DNA of 5,754 nucleotides from assembly GCA_013151315.1 (NCBI GenBank), contig JAADIN010000105.1, positions 1 through 5,754 of the forward strand, given 5' to 3'. Under the pieces are notes generated by a model. The model saw nothing but the letters and a program-made list of their open reading frames with translations. It did not search any database and was not told the DNA's origin. Shown piece after piece: positions 1 through 5,749 of the stretch. Within the stretch, counting starts at the first letter, position 1. The number at the start of each line of letters is the position of its first letter. The DNA is from Planctomycetota bacterium. GTDB taxonomy: Bacteria > Planctomycetota > Planctomycetia > Pirellulales > Lacipirellulaceae. The position numbers were made by a program, and so were the translations under genes.

Positions 1-1059
1 AACTCCCGTGGCCCGATGAAGGGAGGGCTCCGATTTCATCCCGAAGTCGATCTCGACGAAGTCCGAAGCCTTGCCTCGCTCATGACTTGGAAGACCGCCG
101 TCGTAAATATCCCTTACGGGGGAGCCAAAGGAGGGATTGCCGTCGATACGCGCAAGCTAAGCACCCGCGAACTCGAACGCATCACCCGAAAATTTGTCGA
201 CGAAATCCATGACGTCATCGGCCCCGACACCGACATCCCTGCCCCCGACATGGGCACCAATGGCGAGGTCATGGCCTGGATTATGAATCAACACAACAAG
301 TACCACGGATTTTCTCCGGGCGTGGTCACTGGAAAACCAGTCGAACACTACGGCATTCCTGGGCGCGAAGAAGCGACCGGTCGGGGCGTCGGCATTTTAA
401 CTCTCAAGACTCTCGGTCGATTAGGCCACAAACCGCAAGACACGCGGGTAGCAATTCAAGGATTTGGAAACGTAGGCTCCCATGCTGCCAACTTCCTGCA
501 ACAGGCCGACTGCCGAATCGTAGCCATCAGCGACATCAGCGGCGGCTACTACTTGGAAAAGGGCATCAATGTCACCGAAGCCATTAGCTATTCCGATTCC
601 AACAATCACACGCTCGAGGGCTATGATTCAGCCAAGCGCATTTCCAACGAAGAACTGCTCGAGCTCGACGTCGAACTGCTGATCCCTGCTGCGCTCGGAG
701 GCGTTATCACTGCGGAGAACGCTCCACGAATCAAGGCACCATTGATTATCGAAGCCGCGAACGCACCGATCCGTCCCGACGCCGACGACCTGCTCAGCGA
801 ACGGGGTACGGTTATTTTGCCTGATATCCTGGCCAATGCGGGTGGCGTGACGGTGAGCTATTTTGAATGGGTGCAAAACCGCCAATACTACCAATGGGGG
901 CTCGATCGCGTGCGACAAGAATTGGATCACGTTCTTTCTTCGGCGTTCGAAGAAGTTTGGAACTTATCGCGTGAGCATGAGGTCAGCCTTCGCACGGCAG
1001 CGTTCATGCTCGGCATCAATCGCGTCGGCCGAGCAACCGTTCTCGGTGGAATCACCTAG
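1..1059 (+). CDS. gdhA: Glutamate dehydrogenase (Glu/Leu/Phe/Val dehydrogenase family), 5'-truncated by window edge
   Basis: Catalyses the reversible oxidative deamination of glutamate to 2-oxoglutarate and ammonia in the cytoplasm. The open frame runs from base 1 (N-S-R-G-P before the first ATG at 16), so the start lies outside the window. From the family's usual length of about 410-420 residues, roughly 60-70 N-terminal residues are missing. Counting from that ATG, visible motifs are KGGLRFHP (2-9, substrate-binding Lys2), MTWK (Lys26), GGAKGG with the catalytic Lys38, PAPDMGT with the catalytic Asp78, and the Rossmann nucleotide-binding turn GFGNVG (149-154). Lysines at the substrate-side positions favour glutamate over leucine or phenylalanine. 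Cofactor preference (NAD or NADP) cannot be settled by eye. The frame is intact to a TAG stop, and a cyclic-nucleotide-like gene follows 67 bases later on the same strand, possibly cotranscribed. The symbol is the generic family one. Confidence 0.95.
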   Translation, partial: NSRGPMKGGLRFHPEVDLDEVRSLASLMTWKTAVVNIPYGGAKGGIAVDTRKLSTRELERITRKFVDEIHDVIGPDTDIPAPDMGTNGEVMAWIMNQHNKYHGFSPGVVTGKPVEHYGIPGREEATGRGVGILTLKTLGRLGHKPQDTRVAIQGFGNVGSHAANFLQQADCRIVAISDISGGYYLEKGINVTEAISYSDSNNHTLEGYDSAKRISNEELLELDVELLIPAALGGVITAENAPRIKAPLIIEAANAPIRPDADDLLSERGTVILPDILANAGGVTVSYFEWVQNRQYYQWGLDRVRQELDHVLSSAFEEVWNLSREHEVSLRTAAFMLGINRVGRATVLGGIT

Positions 1060-1126
1060 CAAGCGAACCGTGGCGTCCCCACCCACGGCAACTTACTCCC
1101 AAGACGATAATTCCCAGGAAAAGGCC

Positions 1127-1636
1127 ATGTTAAACAGCTCCCTAGCAAAACTGCCGATCTTTAACGGCATGTCGGAAAAAGAAGTCCAAGAAGCACTCGC
1201 TTGCGCCCACATGGTCGAAATTTGCGCTGGCGAAAAAATCATTGCGCAAGGAAAGCATGTGCCAAATCTTTGGTTCATTCGAGAAGGACGCTGCGAAATC
1301 CGGCGGCGTACCGAGGCTGGCTGCGAATTGAAACTTGCGGAGTTGGAGTCTGGCTCGCAATTTGGCGAAATGTCTTTCTTCCATGCCGCACCACACTCGG
1401 CCGACGTCATTGCGCTAACTGATATGATGCTCTTAAAAATGGCCCGCAAAGACTACGATCAACTCTGCGCCGATGGCAACCCGATCGCCTTCAAGCTAGC
1501 GCTCAACAGCCTGGAGCAACTTGCCGACCGTCTCCGCCGCACCGACCAATGGATCACCGACTTGGTCTGCAAAGAAAACCATCAACCCACCCCAAGCGAA
1601 TGGACCTCGTTCCGCAAGCTCGTCTTCCGTGGGTAG
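1127..1636 (+). CDS. Small single-domain cyclic nucleotide-binding (CAP_ED-like) protein
   Basis: A 169-residue cytoplasmic protein made almost entirely of one cyclic-nucleotide-binding beta-barrel. Residues 8-30 (LPIFNGMSEKEVQEAL...) form the usual leading helix. Residues 33-60 (AGEKIIAQGK...LWFIREGRCEI) are the first strands, and FGEMSFF (79-85) with PHSADV (89-94) is the phosphate-binding cassette. The Glu of FGE is present, but the arginine that normally contacts the cyclic phosphate is His90, so canonical cAMP/cGMP binding is doubtful. A helix follows (123-137), then a basic tail. No DNA-binding HTH, channel or kinase domain is present, so it is not a CRP-type regulator; a sensor or partner-binding role is inference. 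The ATG at 1127 has AGGAA 6 bases upstream. An in-frame GTG at 1070 would add 19 residues but has no good ribosome binding site. The frame stays open back to 863 inside the GDH gene, which is read-through rather than coding. Confidence 0.88.
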   Translation: MLNSSLAKLPIFNGMSEKEVQEALACAHMVEICAGEKIIAQGKHVPNLWFIREGRCEIRRRTEAGCELKLAELESGSQFGEMSFFHAAPHSADVIALTDMMLLKMARKDYDQLCADGNPIAFKLALNSLEQLADRLRRTDQWITDLVCKENHQPTPSEWTSFRKLVFRG

Positions 1637-1870
1637 TGATCGCAGAAGCTAACGCGGATGAAACTTCCAAACGCGGTTCATAGGGACGATCAACGTGGCA
1701 GATGAGGGGAGCACTCGGCCTCGCTACCTGATACCAGTCGTGGCCCAGGAGGATTTTGTTACGGCCTCGACTATAATTTCCACCGAACCCCCACCGACGA
1801 AATTGTCACCAATTAGGAAAGGAATAAGACGCAGGCAAAGACGAAGACCGCGATGCAACGAGCTGACTGT
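1637..1870. other. Gene-free stretch between host genes and first integrase gene
   Basis: These 234 bases separate two convergent genes, the CNBD gene (+) and the first integrase (-). No open frame here has a ribosome binding site or recognisable product. A TATAAT hexamer occurs at 1772-1777, but there is no TTGACA-like element at the right distance and no gene downstream on the + strand. AACGCGG appears twice, at 1651-1657 and 1670-1676, 19 bases apart. A weak hairpin (AATTG/CAATT, 4-base loop) near 1800-1815 lacks a convincing U-tract. No strong bidirectional terminator and no copy of the tRNA 3' end is visible. If the first integrase marks an insertion, its left junction may lie here, but no boundary can be placed. 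Confidence 0.5.
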
Positions 1871-3316
1871 CTAAGCCGCATGAGTCCAGGGGCACAGTTC
1901 CCCAAAATCAAATGGCGATTCTCCCTTTTGGAAAAGCCATTCTCGCACGTAGTGCCCTAGCCTTTGAAGTCGCTTGTCTGAAATTCCATGAGTATAGAAC
2001 TTGGCCCCAGTATCTTTGTGGTCCAAATGTCCCATGACGTGCTTTACGGCTTCAATATCAATGGAATCTCGGCCAACAGTATTAAACGTGTGCCTTAGAG
2101 CATAAAAAGACCGGCCTTTTTTGCATTCAACTGTGGAGTGAGACTCTACCGCCTTAGTGAATCCACTTGAGACGGCGGAATCTTTGGACATTCGATTACC
2201 ATACTTAGTCACAAACACATAGTCTTCTGCTTCTAGCTTCACGTTTGTTCTTTTTTTCCGCCATTCTAAATGTTCGCGCAGGGCTTCCCTTGTTTCAGGC
2301 CACAGCCAAGCACCACGATCCCGAAAGTTTTTCTGACGCAAACCTCGCAGGAACTCACCGTCGAGATTGACGTCCTCAAACTTGATGTTGGATAAGTCAC
2401 TGTTGCCTATGGCGGCATTGATTCCCAGAAGAATAGCTGCCTTCCAATTGACAGGGGCTACCTCAAGTATTGCGAGTATTTCTTCCCGCTCATAAAACTT
2501 ATGGGTGGATTTTTCGGGGTGGTCTTGAGCGTATCGGGCGACCTGTCGACCGTCGGGTTTAACAAAATCGTCACCATAGAAGATGGCTTTGCGGAGGATG
2601 TTTTTCCCGCCGTAATTAAAAATCGATTTTGTGTCTCGAACGATGTTGCCAAGGGTCGTAGGAGAGCGCGACCCGTCATCAAAGTTATCTAAGAAATCAC
2701 GGTAATCATTAGGGAGTATGGATTCGATCTCCCGGTCGTCACCGAAAAAATCCCGAACTCGATCGACGGCCCGTTGATTGTCTTCTACGCTTCTTTCAAC
2801 AAGCTTTCCTTTTTCGAGATTGCGATTTTGATGCTTCATGTACTCATCGCATAACAGCCCGACTGAGAATTCGGACGATTGTGGTTTCTTTATCCCGTGG
2901 GGATCAATTCCTTTCAGGAATGAGGGGAGGTCTCGATGGTATTCTTCTAAGGCCCGGTCGTGCCCCTCCTTGACGTTCCCGTAGTCGATGGTTTTTTTCA
3001 GGGTGGGAACCCAGACTCGATAGTAGTCTCCACTATCTCGACGGCGAATGGTAAACGGTGATTTAGCAGGCAGATCGGTTCGGCAGCCGGATAAGGAAGC
3101 AGATACTCTCCGCCCTCTCTTCTTCTTTGGGTATTCCCCCGTTTCCTCATACACCAATTTTAATCGTTCATATTCGGTGGAGGCAGCTTTTTCGTTTTTG
3201 CCCAAATAGAGACAGCCTACTTGGGGAACCCGGATGTACCATTGGCCCGTCTTATGGTGGGCCAATTTCGGGAAATTTTTTTTGCTTTTGGGTGGTTTCT
3301 CTTGATTCGTAGCCAT
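1871..3316 (-). CDS. Tyrosine-recombinase-like integrase, variant active site, tandem N-terminal modules
   Basis: A 481-residue phage-integrase-fold protein expected to act on DNA by site-specific strand exchange. Two similar short modules open it: residues 15-54 (KTGQWYIRVP...YLG...EYERL) and 86-130 (DSGDYYRVWVP...DYGN...EYHRD). They resemble arm-type DNA-binding domains. A helical core-binding domain follows at about 148-240, then the catalytic domain from about 275. Catalytic-type residues visible are Lys329 (RQKN), Arg408 in YALRHTF, His430 in MGH and the nucleophile Tyr441 in KFYTHG. The first arginine, normally in a G-[LIV]-R-x-x-E-L motif, is missing: the matching segment AAIGNSDL (301-308) has Gly-Asn there. 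The histidine of HxLR is Tyr405. The ATG has AAGGAG 6 bases upstream, supporting the start. DNA is visibly more AT-rich than the GDH gene, suggesting transfer. A family with altered but working chemistry, or a decayed enzyme, are both possible. The frame is intact, and I recall similar 'GN' integrases in planctomycetes. Confidence 0.88.
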   Translation of the reverse strand: MATNQEKPPKSKKNFPKLAHHKTGQWYIRVPQVGCLYLGKNEKAASTEYERLKLVYEETGEYPKKKRGRRVSASLSGCRTDLPAKSPFTIRRRDSGDYYRVWVPTLKKTIDYGNVKEGHDRALEEYHRDLPSFLKGIDPHGIKKPQSSEFSVGLLCDEYMKHQNRNLEKGKLVERSVEDNQRAVDRVRDFFGDDREIESILPNDYRDFLDNFDDGSRSPTTLGNIVRDTKSIFNYGGKNILRKAIFYGDDFVKPDGRQVARYAQDHPEKSTHKFYEREEILAILEVAPVNWKAAILLGINAAIGNSDLSNIKFEDVNLDGEFLRGLRQKNFRDRGAWLWPETREALREHLEWRKKRTNVKLEAEDYVFVTKYGNRMSKDSAVSSGFTKAVESHSTVECKKGRSFYALRHTFNTVGRDSIDIEAVKHVMGHLDHKDTGAKFYTHGISDKRLQRLGHYVREWLFQKGESPFDFGELCPWTHAA

Positions 3317-3631
3317 GCTAGACTCCTTGGTCCATTGCTAAAAATCGGGAGCGCGTCATCTTCACTTATAGGGGATATTCCCAAAAAGTGTTTGCGGAGG
3401 CAAAACTTGTGCCGATAGATAGGGGTAGTGGGCAATTTCCTTAGTAGCTAAGCAAGAATTAAACGCCCTTTGGTGCTTCAAGCCGATGTAAAAATTAAAG
3501 AAATATCGCGCGTAGTCGACCTGAATAGTGATAGAAAAATGTGTAGTAAAATGAGAGTAGAACTGGCTCAACCACTGGCCCTGGCTACGCATCATTGTAG
3601 AAAAGACCAAGACACACTGCAATAGCAGCGT
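3317..3631. other. Gene-free stretch upstream of first integrase and of tRNA-Asp
   Basis: These 315 bases lie between the divergent starts of the first integrase (-) and tRNA-Asp (+), so both promoters should be here. On the - strand, TATAAG (3365-3370) could be a -10 box about 50 bases before the integrase ATG, but the -35 region (CAAACA at 18-base spacing) is poor. On the + strand, a loose TTGTAG (3595-3600), 17 bases, TGCAAT (3618-3623) pair sits just before the tRNA; both matches are weak. The frame open on the - strand across this region (3362-3748) is only antisense tRNA plus AT-rich filler. No repeat of the tRNA 3' end and no terminator is visible. Confidence 0.45.
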
Positions 3632-3705
3632 GGCGCCGTAGCTCAATTGGTTAGAGCACCGGACTGTCGATCCGGAGGTTGCGGGTTCGATTCCCGTCGG
3701 CGTCG
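3632..3705 (+). tRNA. tRNA-Asp (anticodon GTC)
   Basis: A complete 74-base cloverleaf. The acceptor stem GGCGCCG (3632-3638) pairs with CGGCGTC (3698-3704), with one G·U at the second pair. The D stem is GCTC/GAGC with an AATTGGTTA loop. The anticodon stem CCGGA/TCCGG encloses the loop CTGTCGA, giving GTC at 3666-3668. The variable loop is AGGTT. The T stem GCGGG/CCCGT encloses TTCGATT. The discriminator is G (3705), as expected for tRNA-Asp. CCA is not encoded: CTT follows. The 3' 55 bases overlap, antisense, the end of the second integrase gene, so this gene is the apparent integration target and has been kept whole. tRNA transcription and integrase transcription converge here. Confidence 0.97.
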
Positions 3706-4874
3706 CTTGTTTTATAGAGTTTGTTGAGTCCCACGCCCTTGGTGTCACCTAAAGTGTCACCTATCACGTTCCAAAGCTCCTCTGCCGTAGCGTCGGCATT
3801 CTCGCCAACATAGAACTTGAGCGTTGTCTCGATCTTGGCGTGCCTCATCATTTCTTTGAGAATCGGCGGCATTACCCTCCGAGACCATCGGAAGCCGAAA
3901 GACCGCCGTAGATCGTGGGCGCTAGCGTACTTCGATGGCTCGCCAGTGTGTGGGTCTGACTCGACCACTATTCCAGCGATCTTGCCAATATCCGAGACCC
4001 TCTTCCCAATGCAGGAAGGGTCGCTAACAGCTTTTTTGCCGTCATCGCTTAGAACCTCAAAAACCGGCCCATAGCGATGCTCTGGCGGTATTGATTCGAG
4101 TAGTCGGGCAAATTCCGGTGCCATAGGCAGCAGACGGTCTCGCCCGCCTTTCTCCAAAGCCCCGCAGATTCGGAACATCGGGCGCTTGCGGGAAAAATCA
4201 ACTATGTGCCCTCGGCTACCATTCCAATGCAGGTTGCAAGCTTCACGGAGCCGTAGGCCGCTTGTCCAATAGCCTCGCAGCAGGAATTGCCAAGACGGTG
4301 CTGCAATGCTCCCCACAACTTGAGGGGTAGCAGCGAGCATGATGTGGAACTCTTCTTCGGTAATTGGCCTGCCTCGCATGGCCTTTGGGGATCTCGGCAT
4401 TTCGATCATTGGCATCGTCGTCATGTATCCTTGCCTCTGCGCCCATCGCAGAACAACTTTCAGTTGCCGTAGGTGTCGAGCAACTGTCGCCTCGCTGCGG
4501 CCTAGCCCGCGAAGCTTGGTAGCAAACGCCGTGACCCTTGCTGTTGTTGCGTCGGAGAGTTTCTTCGGGCTCGCAAGTCGAGTGAATACATTTAGCGTTC
4601 CTTCGTAGGTCTCGGCTGTACGTTTTTTCACCGCCGACAGCTTATGCAATTCGTGGTGCTCACGAAACTCATCCCACGTCATTAGAGATTTCTTCCGATA
4701 TCGACCCTCTCGCAACTCAGCTTGCCAAACAGCAGCAACTTTCTCTGCCTCGCGGCGCTTATCTGTACCTGTTGATCTAGCAATTTGTTTGCTGGTCATT
4801 GGATCGACGTAACGCATTTGGAAGTGCTTGCGATTGTCTCGCTTCACAACGTGGACTTTGATCTCCTCGTTCAT
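3651..4874 (-). CDS. int: Tyrosine recombinase integrase, complete catalytic set, ends inside tRNA-Asp
   Basis: A 407-residue site-specific integrase expected to insert and excise its element at the tRNA-Asp 3' end. Residues 6-60 form a compact N-terminal arm-type domain (HFQMRYVDP...ARSTGT...EAEKVAAVWQAEL). Residues 64-150 form the SAM-like core-binding domain (TAETYEGTLNVF...ATVARHLRQLKVVLRWAQRQGY). The catalytic domain starts at about 168. All six catalytic positions are visible: Arg208 in TSGLRLREAC, Lys242 in EKGGRDR, His320 and Arg323 in HDLRRSFG, His345 in MRHAKIETT, and Tyr355 in LKFYV. The ATG at 4874 follows GGAG at 8 bases. Residues 391-407 (DADGNRTRNL...) are the antisense translation of tRNA-Asp, and the TAA stop lies in the tRNA D loop. 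It shares no obvious similarity with the integrase at 1871-3316 beyond the fold. The excisionase-like gene lies 49 bases upstream and is probably cotranscribed. Confidence 0.96.
   Translation of the reverse strand: MNEEIKVHVVKRDNRKHFQMRYVDPMTSKQIARSTGTDKRREAEKVAAVWQAELREGRYRKKSLMTWDEFREHHELHKLSAVKKRTAETYEGTLNVFTRLASPKKLSDATTARVTAFATKLRGLGRSEATVARHLRQLKVVLRWAQRQGYMTTMPMIEMPRSPKAMRGRPITEEEFHIMLAATPQVVGSIAAPSWQFLLRGYWTSGLRLREACNLHWNGSRGHIVDFSRKRPMFRICGALEKGGRDRLLPMAPEFARLLESIPPEHRYGPVFEVLSDDGKKAVSDPSCIGKRVSDIGKIAGIVVESDPHTGEPSKYASAHDLRRSFGFRWSRRVMPPILKEMMRHAKIETTLKFYVGENADATAEELWNVIGDTLGDTKGVGLNKLYKTSDADGNRTRNLRIDSPVL
3666..3705 (+). other. Probable attL core of an integrative element, in the tRNA-Asp 3' half
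   Basis: A tyrosine integrase gene ends inside the tRNA, in the standard arrangement where an element inserts at a tRNA 3' end and carries a copy of that end to rebuild the gene. The core is expected somewhere between the anticodon loop and the discriminator base. The exact limits cannot be seen because only one end of the element is in the window. Everything to the right of about 3705 would be element DNA, and the matching attR should lie past the right edge. Confidence 0.6.
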
Positions 4875-4923
4875 CGTTCATTCTCCGGGGGTGTTGCGGG
4901 TCGGGTTACTTCGTTTGCGCTCG

Positions 4924-5151
4924 CTACGGGGCGACTGGTGGCCCCGGTTTTGTCAAAATGGTGCCCGCGCGGCTCTCCGCCCATTGCTCTAGCGCCTTCA
5001 CTGGGAAGAACACATGATGCCCGTCTCGGAAGTGTGGTGCTGGGCCACCCGAATCAACTGTGTTCTCTCGATTGATCCAGTGGTCGATTATCCAGCGGCG
5101 TTCGATGTTGAGTTGTTCGGCGAGCCTGTCAATGTGAATTATCGGTAGCAC
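4924..5151 (-). CDS. Excisionase-like small helix-turn-helix protein (MerR/AlpA-type fold)
   Basis: A 75-residue protein with the pattern of small winged-helix excisionases and AlpA-type regulators. Residues 4-24 (IIHIDRLAEQLNIERRWIIDH) give the helix-turn-helix. A loop rich in Gly and Pro follows. HHVFFPVKALEQWAE (45-59) matches the closing wing and helix, in which the binding site of such proteins usually ends in a phrase like 'f...al..W'. The start is GTG, chosen because GGGAGG lies 5 bases upstream and no better start exists. It is encoded immediately upstream of the integrase on the same strand with a 49-base gap. By position and fold its likely job is as recombination directionality factor, bending DNA at the att site to favour excision, and possibly repressing the operon. 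A simple transcription regulator is the alternative. The tail (ILTKPGPPVAP) is low complexity. Confidence 0.75.
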   Translation of the reverse strand: MLPIIHIDRLAEQLNIERRWIIDHWINRENTVDSGGPAPHFRDGHHVFFPVKALEQWAESRAGTILTKPGPPVAP

Positions 5152-5156
5152 GACTA

Positions 5157-5162
5157 CCTCCC
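5157..5162 (-). promoter_or_regulatory. Ribosome binding site deciding the GTG start of the excisionase-like gene
   Basis: GGGAGG on the - strand is followed by five bases and then GTG at 5151. It is a strong Shine-Dalgarno match and is what makes the non-ATG start credible. Confidence 0.75.
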
Positions 5163-5204
5163 TGATTCTCGGTGTACTTGGTTGATTTCATTGGCTTCGA
5201 TAAA

Positions 5205-5235
5205 CGCCGACCGCCCCGCACTGGAGCGGCCGGCG
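5205..5235 (-). terminator. Possible weak intrinsic terminator after the LuxR-type gene
   Basis: On the - strand, CGCCGGCCGC (5235-5226) can pair with GCGGTCGGCG (5214-5205), a 10-bp GC-rich stem with one G·U pair and an 11-base loop. It starts seven bases past the TGA stop of the LuxR-type gene. Only three T's follow (GTTTATC), so termination may be partial. It would separate the regulator from the excisionase-integrase pair or attenuate read-through. Confidence 0.4.
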
Positions 5236-5241
5236 GGGAAT

Positions 5242-5700
5242 TCAATCAATCAGCGATCGCATCATCAAGTCGCGAGCGCTCATGCCGAGCACGGCTGGGG
5301 CCAAGCACTCGCCGCGAGTGAGGCCTAGCTTTTTTCGCGCATGCGAAAGATGGGCTCGTACTGTTGCTCCAGTGACTCCAAGCTCTTTGGCGATGAGCTC
5401 GTTAGGCCAGCCCTCGAATACCAGCGAGAGTACATGCCGTTGGGCTGCGGTGATACCTAACCTTTCAAGGTTGTTGCGTACTTCGACTTCGTCGAGCGGT
5501 ATCACGGAACCAGAATCCATTGCGTCGATTCGAGATTTTGCCGCCTTGTAGTGGTCGAGGGCGCTTTCGATCATCGCAACAATGTCGTCGGCACTTTCTC
5601 TTGGCTTTGGACGACTCGACTCGGGGTGGTACGCCGTTGCTCCAATGGTGCCTTGGTAAAATGAGACATGACAGGTACTTCCTTCCTGCACGCGTTTCAA
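5242..5700 (-). CDS. LuxR-type (GerE-like) HTH transcriptional regulator, start uncertain
   Basis: As drawn, 152 residues from a TTG. The C-terminal half is a LuxR/GerE-type DNA-binding domain at about 80-135: LGITAAQRHVLSLVFEGWPNELIAKELGVTGATVRAHLSHARKKLGL carries the classic 'T..Q..VL.L..EG..N..IAKELGVT..TVR.H......KLG' spacing. An amphipathic stretch (37-62, ADDIVAMIESALDHYKAAKSRIDAM) precedes it. There is no receiver or autoinducer domain, so it is a short orphan regulator or sigma-70 region-4-like protein. In-frame starts are TTG 5700, GTG 5691 (neither with a good ribosome binding site) and ATG 5574. The ATG 5574 form has 110 residues and overlaps the stop of a short upstream frame as ATGA. 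The helix before Met43 looks protein-like, which favours a longer form. It is in the same orientation as the excisionase and integrase genes, 90 bases upstream, and is inferred to regulate the element. Confidence 0.72.
   Translation of the reverse strand: MKRVQEGSTCHVSFYQGTIGATAYHPESSRPKPRESADDIVAMIESALDHYKAAKSRIDAMDSGSVIPLDEVEVRNNLERLGITAAQRHVLSLVFEGWPNELIAKELGVTGATVRAHLSHARKKLGLTRGECLAPAVLGMSARDLMMRSLID
5571..5669 (-). CDS. Possible 32-residue leader ORF overlapping the LuxR-type gene
   Basis: An ATG at 5669 is preceded by AGGAAGGAAG, the best ribosome binding site in this region, ending 8 bases upstream. It opens a frame MSHFTKAPLEQRRTTPSRVV... of 32 codons. Its TGA stop overlaps the in-frame ATG at 5574 of the LuxR-type gene as ATGA. 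This is the geometry of translational coupling. No family is recognised, and the peptide overlaps the longer LuxR reading frame, so only one interpretation of this stretch can be fully right. A one-base indel joining this frame to the LuxR frame is another explanation. Confidence 0.25.
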   Translation of the reverse strand: MSHFTKAPLEQRRTTPSRVVQSQEKVPTTLLR

Positions 5701-5723
5701 TCGAGAGCTTGCCCATCTTCCGA

Positions 5724-5749
5724 TTCAGTTGGGTGTTCACCCAACTGAA
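5724..5749. repeat. Perfect 26-bp inverted repeat upstream of LuxR-type gene (possible operator)
   Basis: TTCAGTTGGGTG (5724-5735) and CACCCAACTGAA (5738-5749) are exact reverse complements separated by two bases. No T-run follows on either strand, which argues against a terminator. It sits 24 bases upstream of the longest LuxR-type start (55 from the well-spaced ATG at 5669). An operator bound by a dimeric regulator, or a hairpin in the leader RNA, are the likely roles. Confidence 0.7.

Noticed and set aside
863..1126. 5' extension of the cyclic-nucleotide-like gene into the GDH gene
   Set aside because: The residues are serine/arginine-rich out-of-frame translation of GDH. The domain begins just after the ATG at 1127, which has its own ribosome binding site.
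1651..1676. AACGCGG repeated twice as a possible att or binding site
   Set aside because: Seven bases only, no palindrome, and no matching copy near the other side of the left integrase.
1772..1777. TATAAT as a promoter -10 box
   Set aside because: No -35 element at suitable spacing and no + strand gene downstream.
3362..3748. Open frame on the - strand containing a PTGIEPATSGSTVRCSNQLSYGA-like stretch
   Set aside because: That phrase is the familiar antisense translation of a tRNA. The rest is AT-rich intergenic DNA, and the second integrase gene already occupies part of it in another frame.
5465..5740. Open frame on the - strand beginning GTG inside the inverted repeat (MNTQLNRKMGKLSIETRAG...)
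   Set aside because: Its later part is Arg/Lys-rich out-of-frame reading of the LuxR-type gene, with no domain and no good ribosome binding site. The first 25 or so residues could matter only if a frameshift is real.
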